Shown piece by piece: positions 1 through 8,816 of a DNA stretch of 64,000 nucleotides. A program made the position numbers and the translations under genes. The DNA comes from Polynucleobacter sp. 71A-WALBACH (GTDB taxonomy: Bacteria; Pseudomonadota; Gammaproteobacteria; Burkholderiales; Burkholderiaceae): assembly GCF_018882365.1 (NCBI RefSeq), contig NZ_JACVOP010000001.1:1239341-1303340 (forward strand), written 5' to 3'. The notes beneath the pieces were generated by a model. That model was given only the letters and a program-made list of their open reading frames with translations, did no database searches and was not told where the DNA came from. Every line of letters starts with the position of its first letter. Position 1 is the first letter of the stretch.

Positions 1-2
1 GC

Positions 3-1643
3 ACTGCTAGCGCAGTGCAATCCTTGGCAAAAGACGCAGAAGTGAACGATACCTTTACTGTGAAAGTAGACGATGGTAAGGGTGGTGTTGATGCTCAAGT
101 AGTGACTATCAAGATTGTGGGCACTAATGATGCAGCAGTAATCAGTGGAGAGTCTTCAGGCACGATCACTGAAACTGATGCTGCACAATCTATTATCAAA
201 ACACTGACATCAACTGATATAGACGGTACTGCGAACAAATTCATCGCATTAGCTAGTACTGCTGGTAACGGTGGTTATGGCCATTTCACTATGACCGAAG
301 GTGGTACTTGGACTTACTCCATGGATAATGCTCATGACGAGTTTGTAAAAGATCAGAAATACACTGATAGTGTGACGGTTAAAGCTGCTGATGGAACTGA
401 GAAACTCATCTCAGTGACTATTACCGGTGCTGATGAAGTTGTACAGCAGCCTTGTGACTCAGAAGTTCCAACAATATCAAGCCTCAGCATTAGTGATGCT
501 ACAGGCATTCAGAATAAATATCTTAATAAGGATGACGAGGTAACCATTAAGGTACACATGTCTGAAAATATATTTGTAACCGGAACTCCAGGACTTCAGA
601 TTAATATTAATGGCTCACAAGTAAACACAACCTATGTTGATACGTCCGGATCAGACATTTACTTTAAATATAAAATACTTGATAATCAAAATGACTCAGA
701 TGGTATTTCAATTGATGCTAATAAATTAAATATTTCGAGCGCTTCAATCAAAGATTCTGCTGGAAATAATGCTAACCTAACCTATTCAGCAGTTGGTAAT
801 AACTCTGATTACAAGATCGATACAGCAGGACCATCAACAGGGGTCAAGCAAATTGGTGTTGATGGCCCAAAATTTAAAGCCGAATTAACTAAAGCACTAT
901 CTAGCGACGAAGTGGTTTCATATAGCTTTGATAATTTAACCTGGAAAGAGGTTGTTAATGTCAAGGGTACGGTAGCTGAGGTCACTCAGGCCTCTAATAC
1001 TAAGATTTACATGAAAGTAGAAGATCTTGCTGGCAATTCATCTAGTGTTTTAAGTTATACGGCACCAAAGAAACCAATTGCTCTTGACCTTGACAGCGAC
1101 AATCAAATTAGTTACCTAGATCAGTCTGCGGGCGTGACCTATCAATTCTCAGATACATCTGAGCTAGTTTCTACTGCATGGGTTGCCTCTAATGATGGTT
1201 TACTTGCTCGCCAAGAATCGAATGGCTCACTGAATATTGTGTTCTCCACACAAAATGACGAGACAGACCTCCAGGGTCTTGCTAAGGTTTTTGACAGCAA
1301 TCAGGACGGTATCTTGAGTGCTACAGACTCAGAATTCAGCACTTTTGGTGTGTGGCAGGATGCGAATAGTAATGCCGTTGTTGATGCTGGAGAATTTAGT
1401 TCATTGACCGATAGAGGTATTGTTAGCCTATCACTTGTTTCTAATGGGTTAAGCTCTACCGCCGCGAATGGAGATGTCTTGATTTATGGTCAGACAGATT
1501 ATGCTCAAGCTAACGGCGATCTTGGTGTTGCAGAGGATGTAGCATTTATTACAGCCTCCGTTTCCGATGTCGCTTCTGCTCCTGCAGTGGATATTCCTCT
1601 AGTGGGCATTGTTCCGGAGCAGGCTGACATTATTCCGGCATAA
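3..1643 (+). CDS. C-terminal part of a large VCBS-repeat type I secreted protein (5' truncated by window)
   Basis: The frame is open to the left edge of the window, so the true start lies outside; the GTG at 15 is only the first internal start codon. Roughly the first 145 residues form a VCBS-type repeat (DGKGGVDAQVVTIKIVGTND, then a GTWTYSMDNA-type core). Next come one or two Ig-like beta domains, ending near YKIDTAGPS and SYTAP. The C-terminal third is acidic, with calcium-binding-like loops (DSNQDGILSATD, DANSNAVVDAGEF) and no cysteine-rich or anchoring segment. This architecture is typical of RTX/VCBS adhesins exported by type I systems with an uncleaved C-terminal signal. The ABC transporter, adaptor and TolC genes immediately downstream support that route. 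Likely surface adhesin or biofilm protein; total length and N-terminal retention module cannot be judged. Confidence 0.85.
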   Translation, partial: TASAVQSLAKDAEVNDTFTVKVDDGKGGVDAQVVTIKIVGTNDAAVISGESSGTITETDAAQSIIKTLTSTDIDGTANKFIALASTAGNGGYGHFTMTEGGTWTYSMDNAHDEFVKDQKYTDSVTVKAADGTEKLISVTITGADEVVQQPCDSEVPTISSLSISDATGIQNKYLNKDDEVTIKVHMSENIFVTGTPGLQININGSQVNTTYVDTSGSDIYFKYKILDNQNDSDGISIDANKLNISSASIKDSAGNNANLTYSAVGNNSDYKIDTAGPSTGVKQIGVDGPKFKAELTKALSSDEVVSYSFDNLTWKEVVNVKGTVAEVTQASNTKIYMKVEDLAGNSSSVLSYTAPKKPIALDLDSDNQISYLDQSAGVTYQFSDTSELVSTAWVASNDGLLARQESNGSLNIVFSTQNDETDLQGLAKVFDSNQDGILSATDSEFSTFGVWQDANSNAVVDAGEFSSLTDRGIVSLSLVSNGLSSTAANGDVLIYGQTDYAQANGDLGVAEDVAFITASVSDVASAPAVDIPLVGIVPEQADIIPA

Positions 1644-1658
1644 AACCTGGGTATTTGA

Positions 1659-1683
1659 TGGTGACCAGATTGTTTGGTCACCA
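1659..1683 (+). other. Perfect inverted repeat between secreted protein and its exporter
   Basis: Nine-base arms TGGTGACCA and TGGTCACCA flank a 7-base loop, 15 bases after the stop codon of the secreted protein gene and about 57 bases before the ABC transporter start. No run of T follows, so it is not a standard intrinsic terminator. It could be a processing or attenuation hairpin giving less transporter than substrate mRNA, or an operator. Confidence 0.5.
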
Positions 1684-1740
1684 CCTTTCCAGCTGCCTAT
1701 AGATTTACCGCATCCAATAACAAAAGCCATATTTAGATAG

Positions 1741-3654
1741 ATGCAAAAATACCTTAAACCCCCTCCAGCGGATAACGAGATTCTCGTTGCCTTATATGGC
1801 TACAAGAAGATCTTCCGCTCAGTCGGGTTTTTTACTGCTTGCATGAACTTGCTGTTGTTGGTTCCTTCCATCTATATGTTGGAGGTATATGACCGAGTAT
1901 TAACCAGTCGTAATGAGTTTACGTTGTTGATGCTCTCGGTAATTATTGTATTTTTATATCTGATTTATGCGGCTCTCGATGCCATTCGCAGTCACACTGT
2001 AATTGAGGTGGGCAAGAAGATTGATGCTGAGCTCAATCACCGCACCTATACCGCTGCTTTTGAGCAGAATCTCAAGGTTCGCGGGGGTAATGCAGGGCAG
2101 GCCTTAAATGACTTAACCAATATCCGTCAGTTTGTTACAGGTCCATCGCTGTATGCATTTTTTGATGCCCCTTGGTTTCCATTCTATTTGGTAGTGATTT
2201 TTATATTTAATGGCTGGTTGGGATTATTCTCCACAGTCTGCGTTCTGATTTTGATTGTGATGGCTTTTCTCAATGAATCTGCTACTCACGAACCCTTAGC
2301 GGAAGCTAGTACTTTGTCAGTCCAATCATCTAATATCGCCAGTAATAACCTGCGCCAAGCTGAGGTCCTGGAATCGATGGGCATGCTTCCCGCCTTGCGT
2401 GATCGCTGGTTTACTTTGCATAGCAAGTTTTTGCATATGCAGGCGCTTGCCAGTCAGCGCGCTGCCACGATGGGAGCAATGACTAAGTTCTTCCGCACCT
2501 TAATGCAATCCTTAGCTTTAGGTTTTGCTGCTTTTTTAGTTCTAGAAAACAAACTCTCACCTGGCATGATGATTGCCGCAACCATTCTGCTGGGCAAGGC
2601 GACCGCTCCAGTAGAAATGGTGATTGGTTCTTGGAAACAATGGCGTGGAGTGGTGAGTTCTTATGATCGCCTCAAAAAACTGCTCTCAGATAATCCACCT
2701 CGCGTTGTAGGCATGAGCTTGCCAAGACCAAAAGGGTATTTAAGTATGGAGGGCGTCTATGCAGCGCCTCCTGGTGTAACTAAACCCGTACTGAAAAATA
2801 TTAACTTTGCCATTGAGCCAGGAGATGTGCTCGGTGTCATTGGGCCGAGCGCCTCCGGAAAATCTACTCTAGCTAGGGTAGCAGTGGGCATTTGGCCATC
2901 TACACCCAATGCTGCGCGCATCGATGGTGCTGATGTCTATCGCTGGAATAAGGATGAACTTGGGCCGGCCTTAGGTTATGTACCCCAGGATATTGAAGTC
3001 TTCCCCGGAACCGTGAGTGAAAACATTGCGCGCTTTAGTAAATTTGAGCCAGAAGAGGTAATTGCTGCAGCTCAATCAGCCGGGGTGCACGACATGATTT
3101 TGCATTTTCCGGAAGGGTATGACACGCGCATTGGTGATGGCGGAGTCGGATTATCTGGTGGCCAAAAGCAGCGCTTAGCTCTAGCCCGGGCTTTATATGG
3201 CAAACCCAATCTCGTAGTCCTAGATGAACCGAATTCGAATCTAGATGAAGTGGGTGAGGCTGCCTTGGTAAGGGCGATTCAGGAGCTGCAGGCTCGCAAG
3301 GCCACAGTGATCGTCATAACCCATCGCATTCCCATTCTGCAGGTGACGAATAAGTTGTTACTGTTGCAAGAAGGTAATGCGCGCATGTTTGGTCCAACCG
3401 CTCAAGTCATGCAAGCCCTTCAAGGTAAACCTACTTCTAACGCTACTCCAGCAACTGGCAACGATCAGGTTGCTAATAGCAATCCTACTGCTGCTCCTGC
3501 TACTGCTAGTTCCGCTGCTGTTGCTTCCGCTACCGAAGCCCCTGAAGCAAAGTCTCGTAAGAGAATTGCTCGCAAACGAGTGGTTAAAGAAACTGTGGAT
3601 ATGGGCGATATCGTTGAGACCGCTCCAGAAAATCCTACTGAGGCCACCTCATGA
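1741..3654 (+). CDS. Type I secretion system permease/ATPase (PrtD/LapB-like)
   Basis: ABC exporter half-transporter that energises secretion of the upstream VCBS protein across the inner membrane. An N-terminal membrane domain (about residues 25-300) is followed by a nucleotide-binding domain. Visible motifs are Walker A GPSASGKST (368-376), signature LSGGQ (from 471), Walker B LVVLDEP (491-497) and switch His528 in ITHR. There is no N-terminal C39-like peptidase domain, which fits the PrtD/AprD subgroup. After about residue 560 there is an unusual low-complexity Ala/Thr/Pro tail of about 75 residues ending in a basic patch (KSRKRIARKR) and an acidic end. The stop overlaps the next start as ATGA, indicating translational coupling to the adaptor gene. 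Confidence 0.93.
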   Translation: MQKYLKPPPADNEILVALYGYKKIFRSVGFFTACMNLLLLVPSIYMLEVYDRVLTSRNEFTLLMLSVIIVFLYLIYAALDAIRSHTVIEVGKKIDAELNHRTYTAAFEQNLKVRGGNAGQALNDLTNIRQFVTGPSLYAFFDAPWFPFYLVVIFIFNGWLGLFSTVCVLILIVMAFLNESATHEPLAEASTLSVQSSNIASNNLRQAEVLESMGMLPALRDRWFTLHSKFLHMQALASQRAATMGAMTKFFRTLMQSLALGFAAFLVLENKLSPGMMIAATILLGKATAPVEMVIGSWKQWRGVVSSYDRLKKLLSDNPPRVVGMSLPRPKGYLSMEGVYAAPPGVTKPVLKNINFAIEPGDVLGVIGPSASGKSTLARVAVGIWPSTPNAARIDGADVYRWNKDELGPALGYVPQDIEVFPGTVSENIARFSKFEPEEVIAAAQSAGVHDMILHFPEGYDTRIGDGGVGLSGGQKQRLALARALYGKPNLVVLDEPNSNLDEVGEAALVRAIQELQARKATVIVITHRIPILQVTNKLLLLQEGNARMFGPTAQVMQALQGKPTSNATPATGNDQVANSNPTAAPATASSAAVASATEAPEAKSRKRIARKRVVKETVDMGDIVETAPENPTEATS

Positions 3655-4874
3655 ATGAGTCAGCAGAAAAAGACTCTATTGAGCACGATGCTCAATCGCC
3701 TAATATCAATGTCGCGGCTACTGCATCAAATCCTCTTAAGGCTGATGATTTGAAGGCAAGTACAGCATTGGTTGTCACTAATGCTGCCAATATTACTAAG
3801 CAAGCTGTTAGTACGGCAATGACTAAGCTTTCTACTGGCTATGTAGAGTGGCATGATTTACGCACTGGCAAAAAAGACGAAAACTATTTTTCCTGGTTAG
3901 GCTGGCAGGTCTTAATTTGGGGATTTGGTGGCGCCTTACTGTGGGCGTTTCTAGCGCCGATTGAGAAGGGTGTATCCGCCTCTGGATACGTCATGACCGA
4001 TAGCAACCGTAAAGCCATACAGCCCGCTTTTGCTGGTGTGGTGGATGACATCTTTGTTAAGGAAGGTCAAACCGTTAGAACGGGAGAGGTGCTGGTCAAG
4101 CTCAACCCAATCAGCGCAAAAGCACAGGCCAATGCCACCAAGGAATCCATTGATGGATTAGATGCTCAGGTCAAAGGCTTGTCTCAAGCTATTGCCCAGA
4201 AGAAGCAGCAATCTGCTTTGTTGGAGCGACAATTAGTCAGCTTGCGTGAATTGGCTGCTGAGGGCTATATGGCTCGCAATAAAGTATTGGAATTAGAGCG
4301 CCAACAACTACAACTCAAGGCCTCGATCTTAGAAGATGAGGGCAATCTCATTCGGACCAAAAAACAAGTGAGCGAGCAACAAGAAAAGCTCAATCCATTT
4401 GAGTATGACTTAGCTAATACCGAGTTGAAGTCTCCTGTTGATGGGCAGGTAGTCAACATCACAATTTTCACTAAGGGCGGAGTTGTGAGTCCAGGTCAAA
4501 AATTGATGGAAGTCATTCCGGTGAATGAGGCCATGATTGTGGAGGGCCAGTTACCGGTGCATTTGGTTGATAAAGTGCACGTGGACTTGCCGGTAGAAAT
4601 GATGTTTACCGCATTTAATACCAACCGTACTCCCCATATTCCTGGAGTATTGATTTCAGTAGGCGCTGATCGAATTGTCGATGAGAAGACGGGTAACCCG
4701 TATTACAAGATTCAGGCGATTACGACGCCTCAGGGTGCGAAGCTTTTAAAAGATCTTAAGGTGCGCCCAGGAATGCCAGTGGAGCTATTTGTGAAGACGG
4801 GCGAACAATCCATGATGACGTATTTAATGAAGCCGATATTCGATCGAACCCATTCTGCGATGCGGGAGGATTGA
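3651..4874 (+). CDS. Type I secretion membrane fusion protein, HlyD family
   Basis: Periplasmic adaptor linking the ABC exporter to the TolC-like channel. It has a cytoplasmic N-terminus of about 80 residues, longer than the usual 20-60, then one membrane helix (about 82-102). A biotinyl-lipoyl half-domain follows (GYVMTDSNRKAIQPAFAGVV), then a coiled-coil hairpin around residues 155-240, the second lipoyl half (ELKSPVDGQVVNITIF) and a C-terminal beta-barrel (PGMPVELFVKTGEQSMMTYL). The length of 407 is somewhat short because the coiled coil is short. The start overlaps the ABC gene by four bases, and the end abuts the TolC gene. Confidence 0.93.
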   Translation: MNESAEKDSIEHDAQSPNINVAATASNPLKADDLKASTALVVTNAANITKQAVSTAMTKLSTGYVEWHDLRTGKKDENYFSWLGWQVLIWGFGGALLWAFLAPIEKGVSASGYVMTDSNRKAIQPAFAGVVDDIFVKEGQTVRTGEVLVKLNPISAKAQANATKESIDGLDAQVKGLSQAIAQKKQQSALLERQLVSLRELAAEGYMARNKVLELERQQLQLKASILEDEGNLIRTKKQVSEQQEKLNPFEYDLANTELKSPVDGQVVNITIFTKGGVVSPGQKLMEVIPVNEAMIVEGQLPVHLVDKVHVDLPVEMMFTAFNTNRTPHIPGVLISVGADRIVDEKTGNPYYKIQAITTPQGAKLLKDLKVRPGMPVELFVKTGEQSMMTYLMKPIFDRTHSAMRED

Positions 4875-4876
4875 GA

Positions 4877-6244
4877 GTGTTAAAACAACATAACTTACTC
4901 TCTAGCAAAGTCAGAGGGATGTTATTGGCCTTGGGTTGTATGGGTGTTATTCAGCCCGTATTAGCGCTAGATTTAATGCAGTCCTATGAGCTTGCCCTGA
5001 AGAATGACCCGGTATACCGTTCGGCTTCAAAAGACTATGAAGCAGGTATGGAAAACAATGGCATTGGGCGTTCGGCAGTAATGCCGAAGATTGCGGCGCA
5101 ATATAACCAAAATGCTAATAGAGCTACTCAATGGGGCGCTCAATATACTGGCGGCCCCAATACTTCTACCAATTGGAGTTATCCGAGTAATTACACCTAC
5201 GTTCAGTTAACGCAGCCGATCTTTAGTTTGGAGGCCTTTGCCAGATGGCGACAAGGGGTGGCTCAGGCGGATTTCAGTCAATCCAAATTTATCTTCAATA
5301 CTCAGGATCTCTTAATCAGGGTATTGCAGGCCTATACCGATCTACTATTCTCATTAGATCAATTGCAGTTTCAGACTGCAGAGAGGGATGCTTTCTTGGA
5401 GCAATGGAATGTTGCCAAAAAGCTCAATAAAGGTGGTGAGGCATCGATAACGGATATGTTAGAGGCTGAGGCCGCTTATCAAGTAGCCGACGCTAAAGTG
5501 ATAGACGCCAAGGACGCAGTTGAAAATGCCAGACGAAAATTTAATAGCGTGACTGGCGAGGCAGTAGATGATGCTTCGAAGATTAATAAACTCTCAGGTA
5601 ATTTTCGCTACCTCAACCTCACTAGTATGAAGTTTGAGGATTGGAAAGAAAAAGCCTTAGCAAGCAATGCTGAGCTGAAAGCCGCTGAAAACAATATGGA
5701 AATTGCCAAGCAAGAGTATCGCAAGAACCATGCTGGGCACTATCCTGTAGTGAATCTGATTGGTGCCTTAACAACTCAACAGTCTAATACCGTTACCAGT
5801 ATTAACAATACGACCAACCAAAGTTACCTTGGTGTTCAGATTAATCTACCCATTTTTAGTGGTGGCGAAACAAATGCGCGTAGCTCTCAGGCCTTAGCTA
5901 ACTTCGAAAAAGCGCAGGCTGACTATGATGTAACAAAGGATAAGGTTGTTACTGAATTGCGGAAACAATATGACTTAGTGGTGTCTGGAAAGCAAAAGGT
6001 CCAGGCACTGACTTCAGCTCAAGAATCTGCTACTCAATTGGTAAAGGCGATGCGAAAGAGTGTGATGGCAGGCGAGCGTATTAATGTCGACGTGCTGTTG
6101 GCGGAGAAGGGCTTATTTAATACGAGGCGCGATTTGGCTCAAACTAAATACAACTATTTGGTTGCTTACTTAAAATTAAACCAGTTAGGCGGCAGTCTAG
6201 AAGTGGGTGATTTTGAGAAGGTGGCGATTTACTTTAAGAGTTAA
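4877..6244 (+). CDS. TolC-family outer membrane channel protein
   Basis: Outer-membrane exit duct of the type I system. The protein has a Sec signal peptide ending in VLA before LDLMQSYELAL, then the two OEP repeats of the TolC fold (AYTDLLFSLDQLQFQTAERD in the first; the second begins near ENNMEIAKQEYRKNH and contains LGVQINLPIFSGGETNARS). A TTG at 4871 in the same frame would add two residues. However, the ribosome site GGAGGA (4865-4870) sits only a base from that TTG and six bases before GTG 4877, so 4877 is preferred. It is the last gene of the secretion operon and converges on the LuxR-type regulator. Confidence 0.92.
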   Translation: MLKQHNLLSSKVRGMLLALGCMGVIQPVLALDLMQSYELALKNDPVYRSASKDYEAGMENNGIGRSAVMPKIAAQYNQNANRATQWGAQYTGGPNTSTNWSYPSNYTYVQLTQPIFSLEAFARWRQGVAQADFSQSKFIFNTQDLLIRVLQAYTDLLFSLDQLQFQTAERDAFLEQWNVAKKLNKGGEASITDMLEAEAAYQVADAKVIDAKDAVENARRKFNSVTGEAVDDASKINKLSGNFRYLNLTSMKFEDWKEKALASNAELKAAENNMEIAKQEYRKNHAGHYPVVNLIGALTTQQSNTVTSINNTTNQSYLGVQINLPIFSGGETNARSSQALANFEKAQADYDVTKDKVVTELRKQYDLVVSGKQKVQALTSAQESATQLVKAMRKSVMAGERINVDVLLAEKGLFNTRRDLAQTKYNYLVAYLKLNQLGGSLEVGDFEKVAIYFKS

Positions 6245-6266
6245 GTGGCCGTCTACTTTTGATGAA

Positions 6267-6992
6267 TTAGGTATCCGTTGCACGGCGTTTCGGATGCATC
6301 GCGGGATTATCCGTCTTTTGGAATTTCCCACAGAACACATAAAGCTCCATGCGGTTGCGCACAGCCAGCTTGTCGTAAATTGACGCCAAGTGATTACGCA
6401 AAGTATGTTCACTGATATGCAGGCTTTCAGCAACTTGCTTTAAAGTCTTCTCTGAATGTTGTTGAATAGCACGCGTGACTTTTTCCTCTTTAGAGGTCAG
6501 TGATGCTAATTTCTTTTGTTCGCTAGTCAACTCTTTAGGTGAGTTCGCCTGAGCAATTTGCAACAAAATTCTTGAGGTGGCATTGCGGTTAAGCCATAAC
6601 TCACCTTCATGAATTTTCTCGATAGCCTTGAGAAGATTCTCAGTGGGCTCTGTTTTGTTAATCACGCCACGAGCACCGTTTACAACAGCTTGATCATGAA
6701 TCTGTGAATTTCTACTGCCGGTGTAGATAATAATTTTTGCGGAACTTACTTTTAGTAGGGCGGAGATAAGATCGATCCCATTTTCTTCATGCAGATCTGG
6801 TTCCATCACAATCACATCAGGCGTAGTCTTGGATGCAAGTTTCAAGGCATCATTACTATTTGATGAAGTTCCGCAAATCTCCATTTGACTATGTGAGGCT
6901 AGAAGTTGGGTGATGCCCCAGAGCGTAATCTGGTGGGGATCGATGAGCTGCACCTTAATTTGCGCTTTTTTCGTTGCAGTATTCATAAGCAT
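6267..6992 (-). CDS. LuxR/NarL-type response regulator with atypical receiver
   Basis: A receiver domain (about residues 12-130) is followed by a LuxR-type helix-turn-helix (about 165-225: LTSKEEKVTRAIQQ, then LHISEHTLRNHLASIYDKLA). The usual phosphoacceptor is the Asp in an LMD-x-x-MP motif; here that position is Glu64 in VIVMEPDLHEENG. The acidic pocket is reduced from DD to Asp18-Pro19. The conserved Thr/Ser and Lys (INKTEP) are kept. The sequence therefore suggests a regulator not controlled by ordinary aspartyl phosphorylation, perhaps held in an active-like state. No partner kinase gene is adjacent. It faces the TolC gene and is divergent from the GGDEF gene. An in-frame ATG two codons downstream is an alternative start. 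Confidence 0.88.
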   Translation of the reverse strand: MLMNTATKKAQIKVQLIDPHQITLWGITQLLASHSQMEICGTSSNSNDALKLASKTTPDVIVMEPDLHEENGIDLISALLKVSSAKIIIYTGSRNSQIHDQAVVNGARGVINKTEPTENLLKAIEKIHEGELWLNRNATSRILLQIAQANSPKELTSEQKKLASLTSKEEKVTRAIQQHSEKTLKQVAESLHISEHTLRNHLASIYDKLAVRNRMELYVFCGKFQKTDNPAMHPKRRATDT

Positions 6993-7064
6993 TCTCGGAG
7001 TGTAAATGAATTGGGAATATCTAGTACATTCAACCCATGGGTTTTTGCACCTAAATTGTGCTAC

Positions 7065-7080
7065 TAGTATATATATACTA
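7065..7080. promoter_or_regulatory. 16-base perfect palindrome in divergent intergenic region
   Basis: TAGTATATATATACTA is a perfect palindrome lying in the 216-base AT-rich gap between the LuxR-type regulator (minus) and the GGDEF protein (plus). Its position between divergent starts suits an operator or overlapping minus-10 regions. It is also simple alternating AT sequence, so chance is possible. Confidence 0.35.
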
Positions 7081-7208
7081 ATTTAGATAAAAAAGACTAT
7101 TTAAATTTGTAGATTCATTTCTTATTAGCCTTGATTCCATTACATTAATGTTTATAAGGGTAAGAATGATTTATTACCCAATAACGAGCTAAAAATACTG
7201 GAGTCCAT

Positions 7209-8816
7209 TTGTTGCGCCGTTTGTTTGTTTTTTTATATATTGGGGTAATTACTAGTTTTATCTTGTTGGCGCAACCCGCATTCGCACTTGAGAAAGTTAC
7301 TTTGCAACTCAAGTGGAACCATGCGTACCAATTTGCTGGTTACTACGCAGCTAAAGAATTGGGTTACTACCAGGATGCAGGCTTAGATGTACAGATTGCT
7401 CCTTTGAGGCCTGGGGCGGACGTATTGCATGAGGTAATCTCTGGAAAAGCAAATTTTGGCACTGGTAGCAGTAGCCTTTTGCTTTCTCGGCAGGACGGAG
7501 TCCCAGTAGTCGTATTAGCAACAATCTTTCAGCACTCCCCATATGTATTGATTGCACGTAAATTCAAAGACAATCAATCCATCCATGATTTAGACGGTAA
7601 GCCCATTTTATTGCGCAGGCTATCCGATGAATTAATTGCCTATTTAAAGCGAGAGCATATCGATCAAAAAAATTTGATTGGGTCTGCTCCGGGCATGGAT
7701 ACCATTGAGCAACTCAAGGCAGGTAAGGTGAGCGCTATTTCTGGGTATGTAAGTAATGAACCTTATCTCCTTAAATCTGCCGGCGTTCCTTACGAAATTT
7801 ACTCGCCACGTTCGGCTGATATTGATATTTACGGCGACAATCTTTTTACCTCTGAAGCGGAGATTAAGAAAAATCCCGAACGGGTAGAGTTGTTTAGGCG
7901 AGCGAGTCTAAAAGGATGGGAATACATTCTCAGTAACCCCGATAAAGCGGCAGCCTTGGTTCGTAAATATGACCCAACTATCACCCAACAAAAGCTTGAT
8001 TTTGAGATATCAAAGATTAATCCCTTGATACAGACAGATTTAGTCCCTGTCGGATTTATGAATGAAGTTCGCTGGAAACATACTGTGGATATTTATAGAG
8101 AAGCAGGTGTTCTGAATGATAACTTCAGCCTATCTGGTTTTATCTACGACCCAAACCCTAAGAGGGATTTAAAGTGGGTCTATGTTGGGTTATTCATAGT
8201 AGTGATTGCATTATTTCTGGTATCAGCATTCCTTTACTACATTGCACGATTAAATCATCGCCTACGACAGTCACTCGAGAAGCTCAGCCATCTCTCACAG
8301 CATGATGTGCTCACCGGCTTACCTAATAGAGCGTTATTTACCGATCGTTTGCAGAGGGCTATCTTGAAGGCTAAGCGAGATAAAACCCTGCTAGCCTTAT
8401 TGTTTATAGATGTGGATCACTTTAAATCTATTAACGATGAGTATGGCCATCAAGAGGGTGATGAGGTGCTGAAAACATTTGCCAAGCGGATGATTGCCTG
8501 CATTCGTGATTCGGACTCTTTAGGCCGTATCGGTGGAGATGAATTTGTAATCTTACTGGAGGACTTGCCTAATGCTAGTGGCGCCATGGAAGTGGCTAAA
8601 AAGATTCAATCGGCAGTATCAATCCCTGTTTCAGCAAATGGTGGCTTGATTGCCAGCACAGTGAGTATTGGTATTGCTGAATTTCCAGGAGATGCTGATA
8701 CTGAGGAGGGTTTATTTAAGTGCGCCGATCTAGCGATGTACGAAGCTAAGCAGGCTGGCCGAGATCAGGTGTATTTCTATTCTTCTGCCATTAGTCAAAA
8801 GAGAGAAAGTATTTAA
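7209..8816 (+). CDS. Periplasmic NMT1/THI5-like binding domain fused to diguanylate cyclase (GGDEF)
   Basis: A signal-sensing c-di-GMP synthase. A signal peptide ending in PAFA precedes an NMT1/THI5-type solute-binding domain (about residues 27-310; LQLKWNHAYQFAGYYAAKE resembles thiamine-pyrimidine-precursor binding proteins). One transmembrane helix (about 322-346) and a GGDEF domain follow. The active site GGDEF is intact at 442-446. The product-inhibition site RDSD (433-436) lies exactly five residues before it, as in feedback-inhibited cyclases. The start is TTG, with GGAG at 7200-7203 upstream; the adjacent TTG at 7212 is equally possible. The stop overlaps the next start by one base (TAATG), so cyclase and HD-GYP protein are probably translationally coupled. 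The ligand is unknown. Confidence 0.92.
   Translation: MLRRLFVFLYIGVITSFILLAQPAFALEKVTLQLKWNHAYQFAGYYAAKELGYYQDAGLDVQIAPLRPGADVLHEVISGKANFGTGSSSLLLSRQDGVPVVVLATIFQHSPYVLIARKFKDNQSIHDLDGKPILLRRLSDELIAYLKREHIDQKNLIGSAPGMDTIEQLKAGKVSAISGYVSNEPYLLKSAGVPYEIYSPRSADIDIYGDNLFTSEAEIKKNPERVELFRRASLKGWEYILSNPDKAAALVRKYDPTITQQKLDFEISKINPLIQTDLVPVGFMNEVRWKHTVDIYREAGVLNDNFSLSGFIYDPNPKRDLKWVYVGLFIVVIALFLVSAFLYYIARLNHRLRQSLEKLSHLSQHDVLTGLPNRALFTDRLQRAILKAKRDKTLLALLFIDVDHFKSINDEYGHQEGDEVLKTFAKRMIACIRDSDSLGRIGGDEFVILLEDLPNASGAMEVAKKIQSAVSIPVSANGGLIASTVSIGIAEFPGDADTEEGLFKCADLAMYEAKQAGRDQVYFYSSAISQKRESI

Noticed and set aside
3377..3658. Leucine-rich open frame overlapping the end of the ABC transporter gene
   Set aside because: It arises from reading the repetitive Ala/Thr codons of the transporter tail in another frame; composition is not protein-like and there is no ribosome site.
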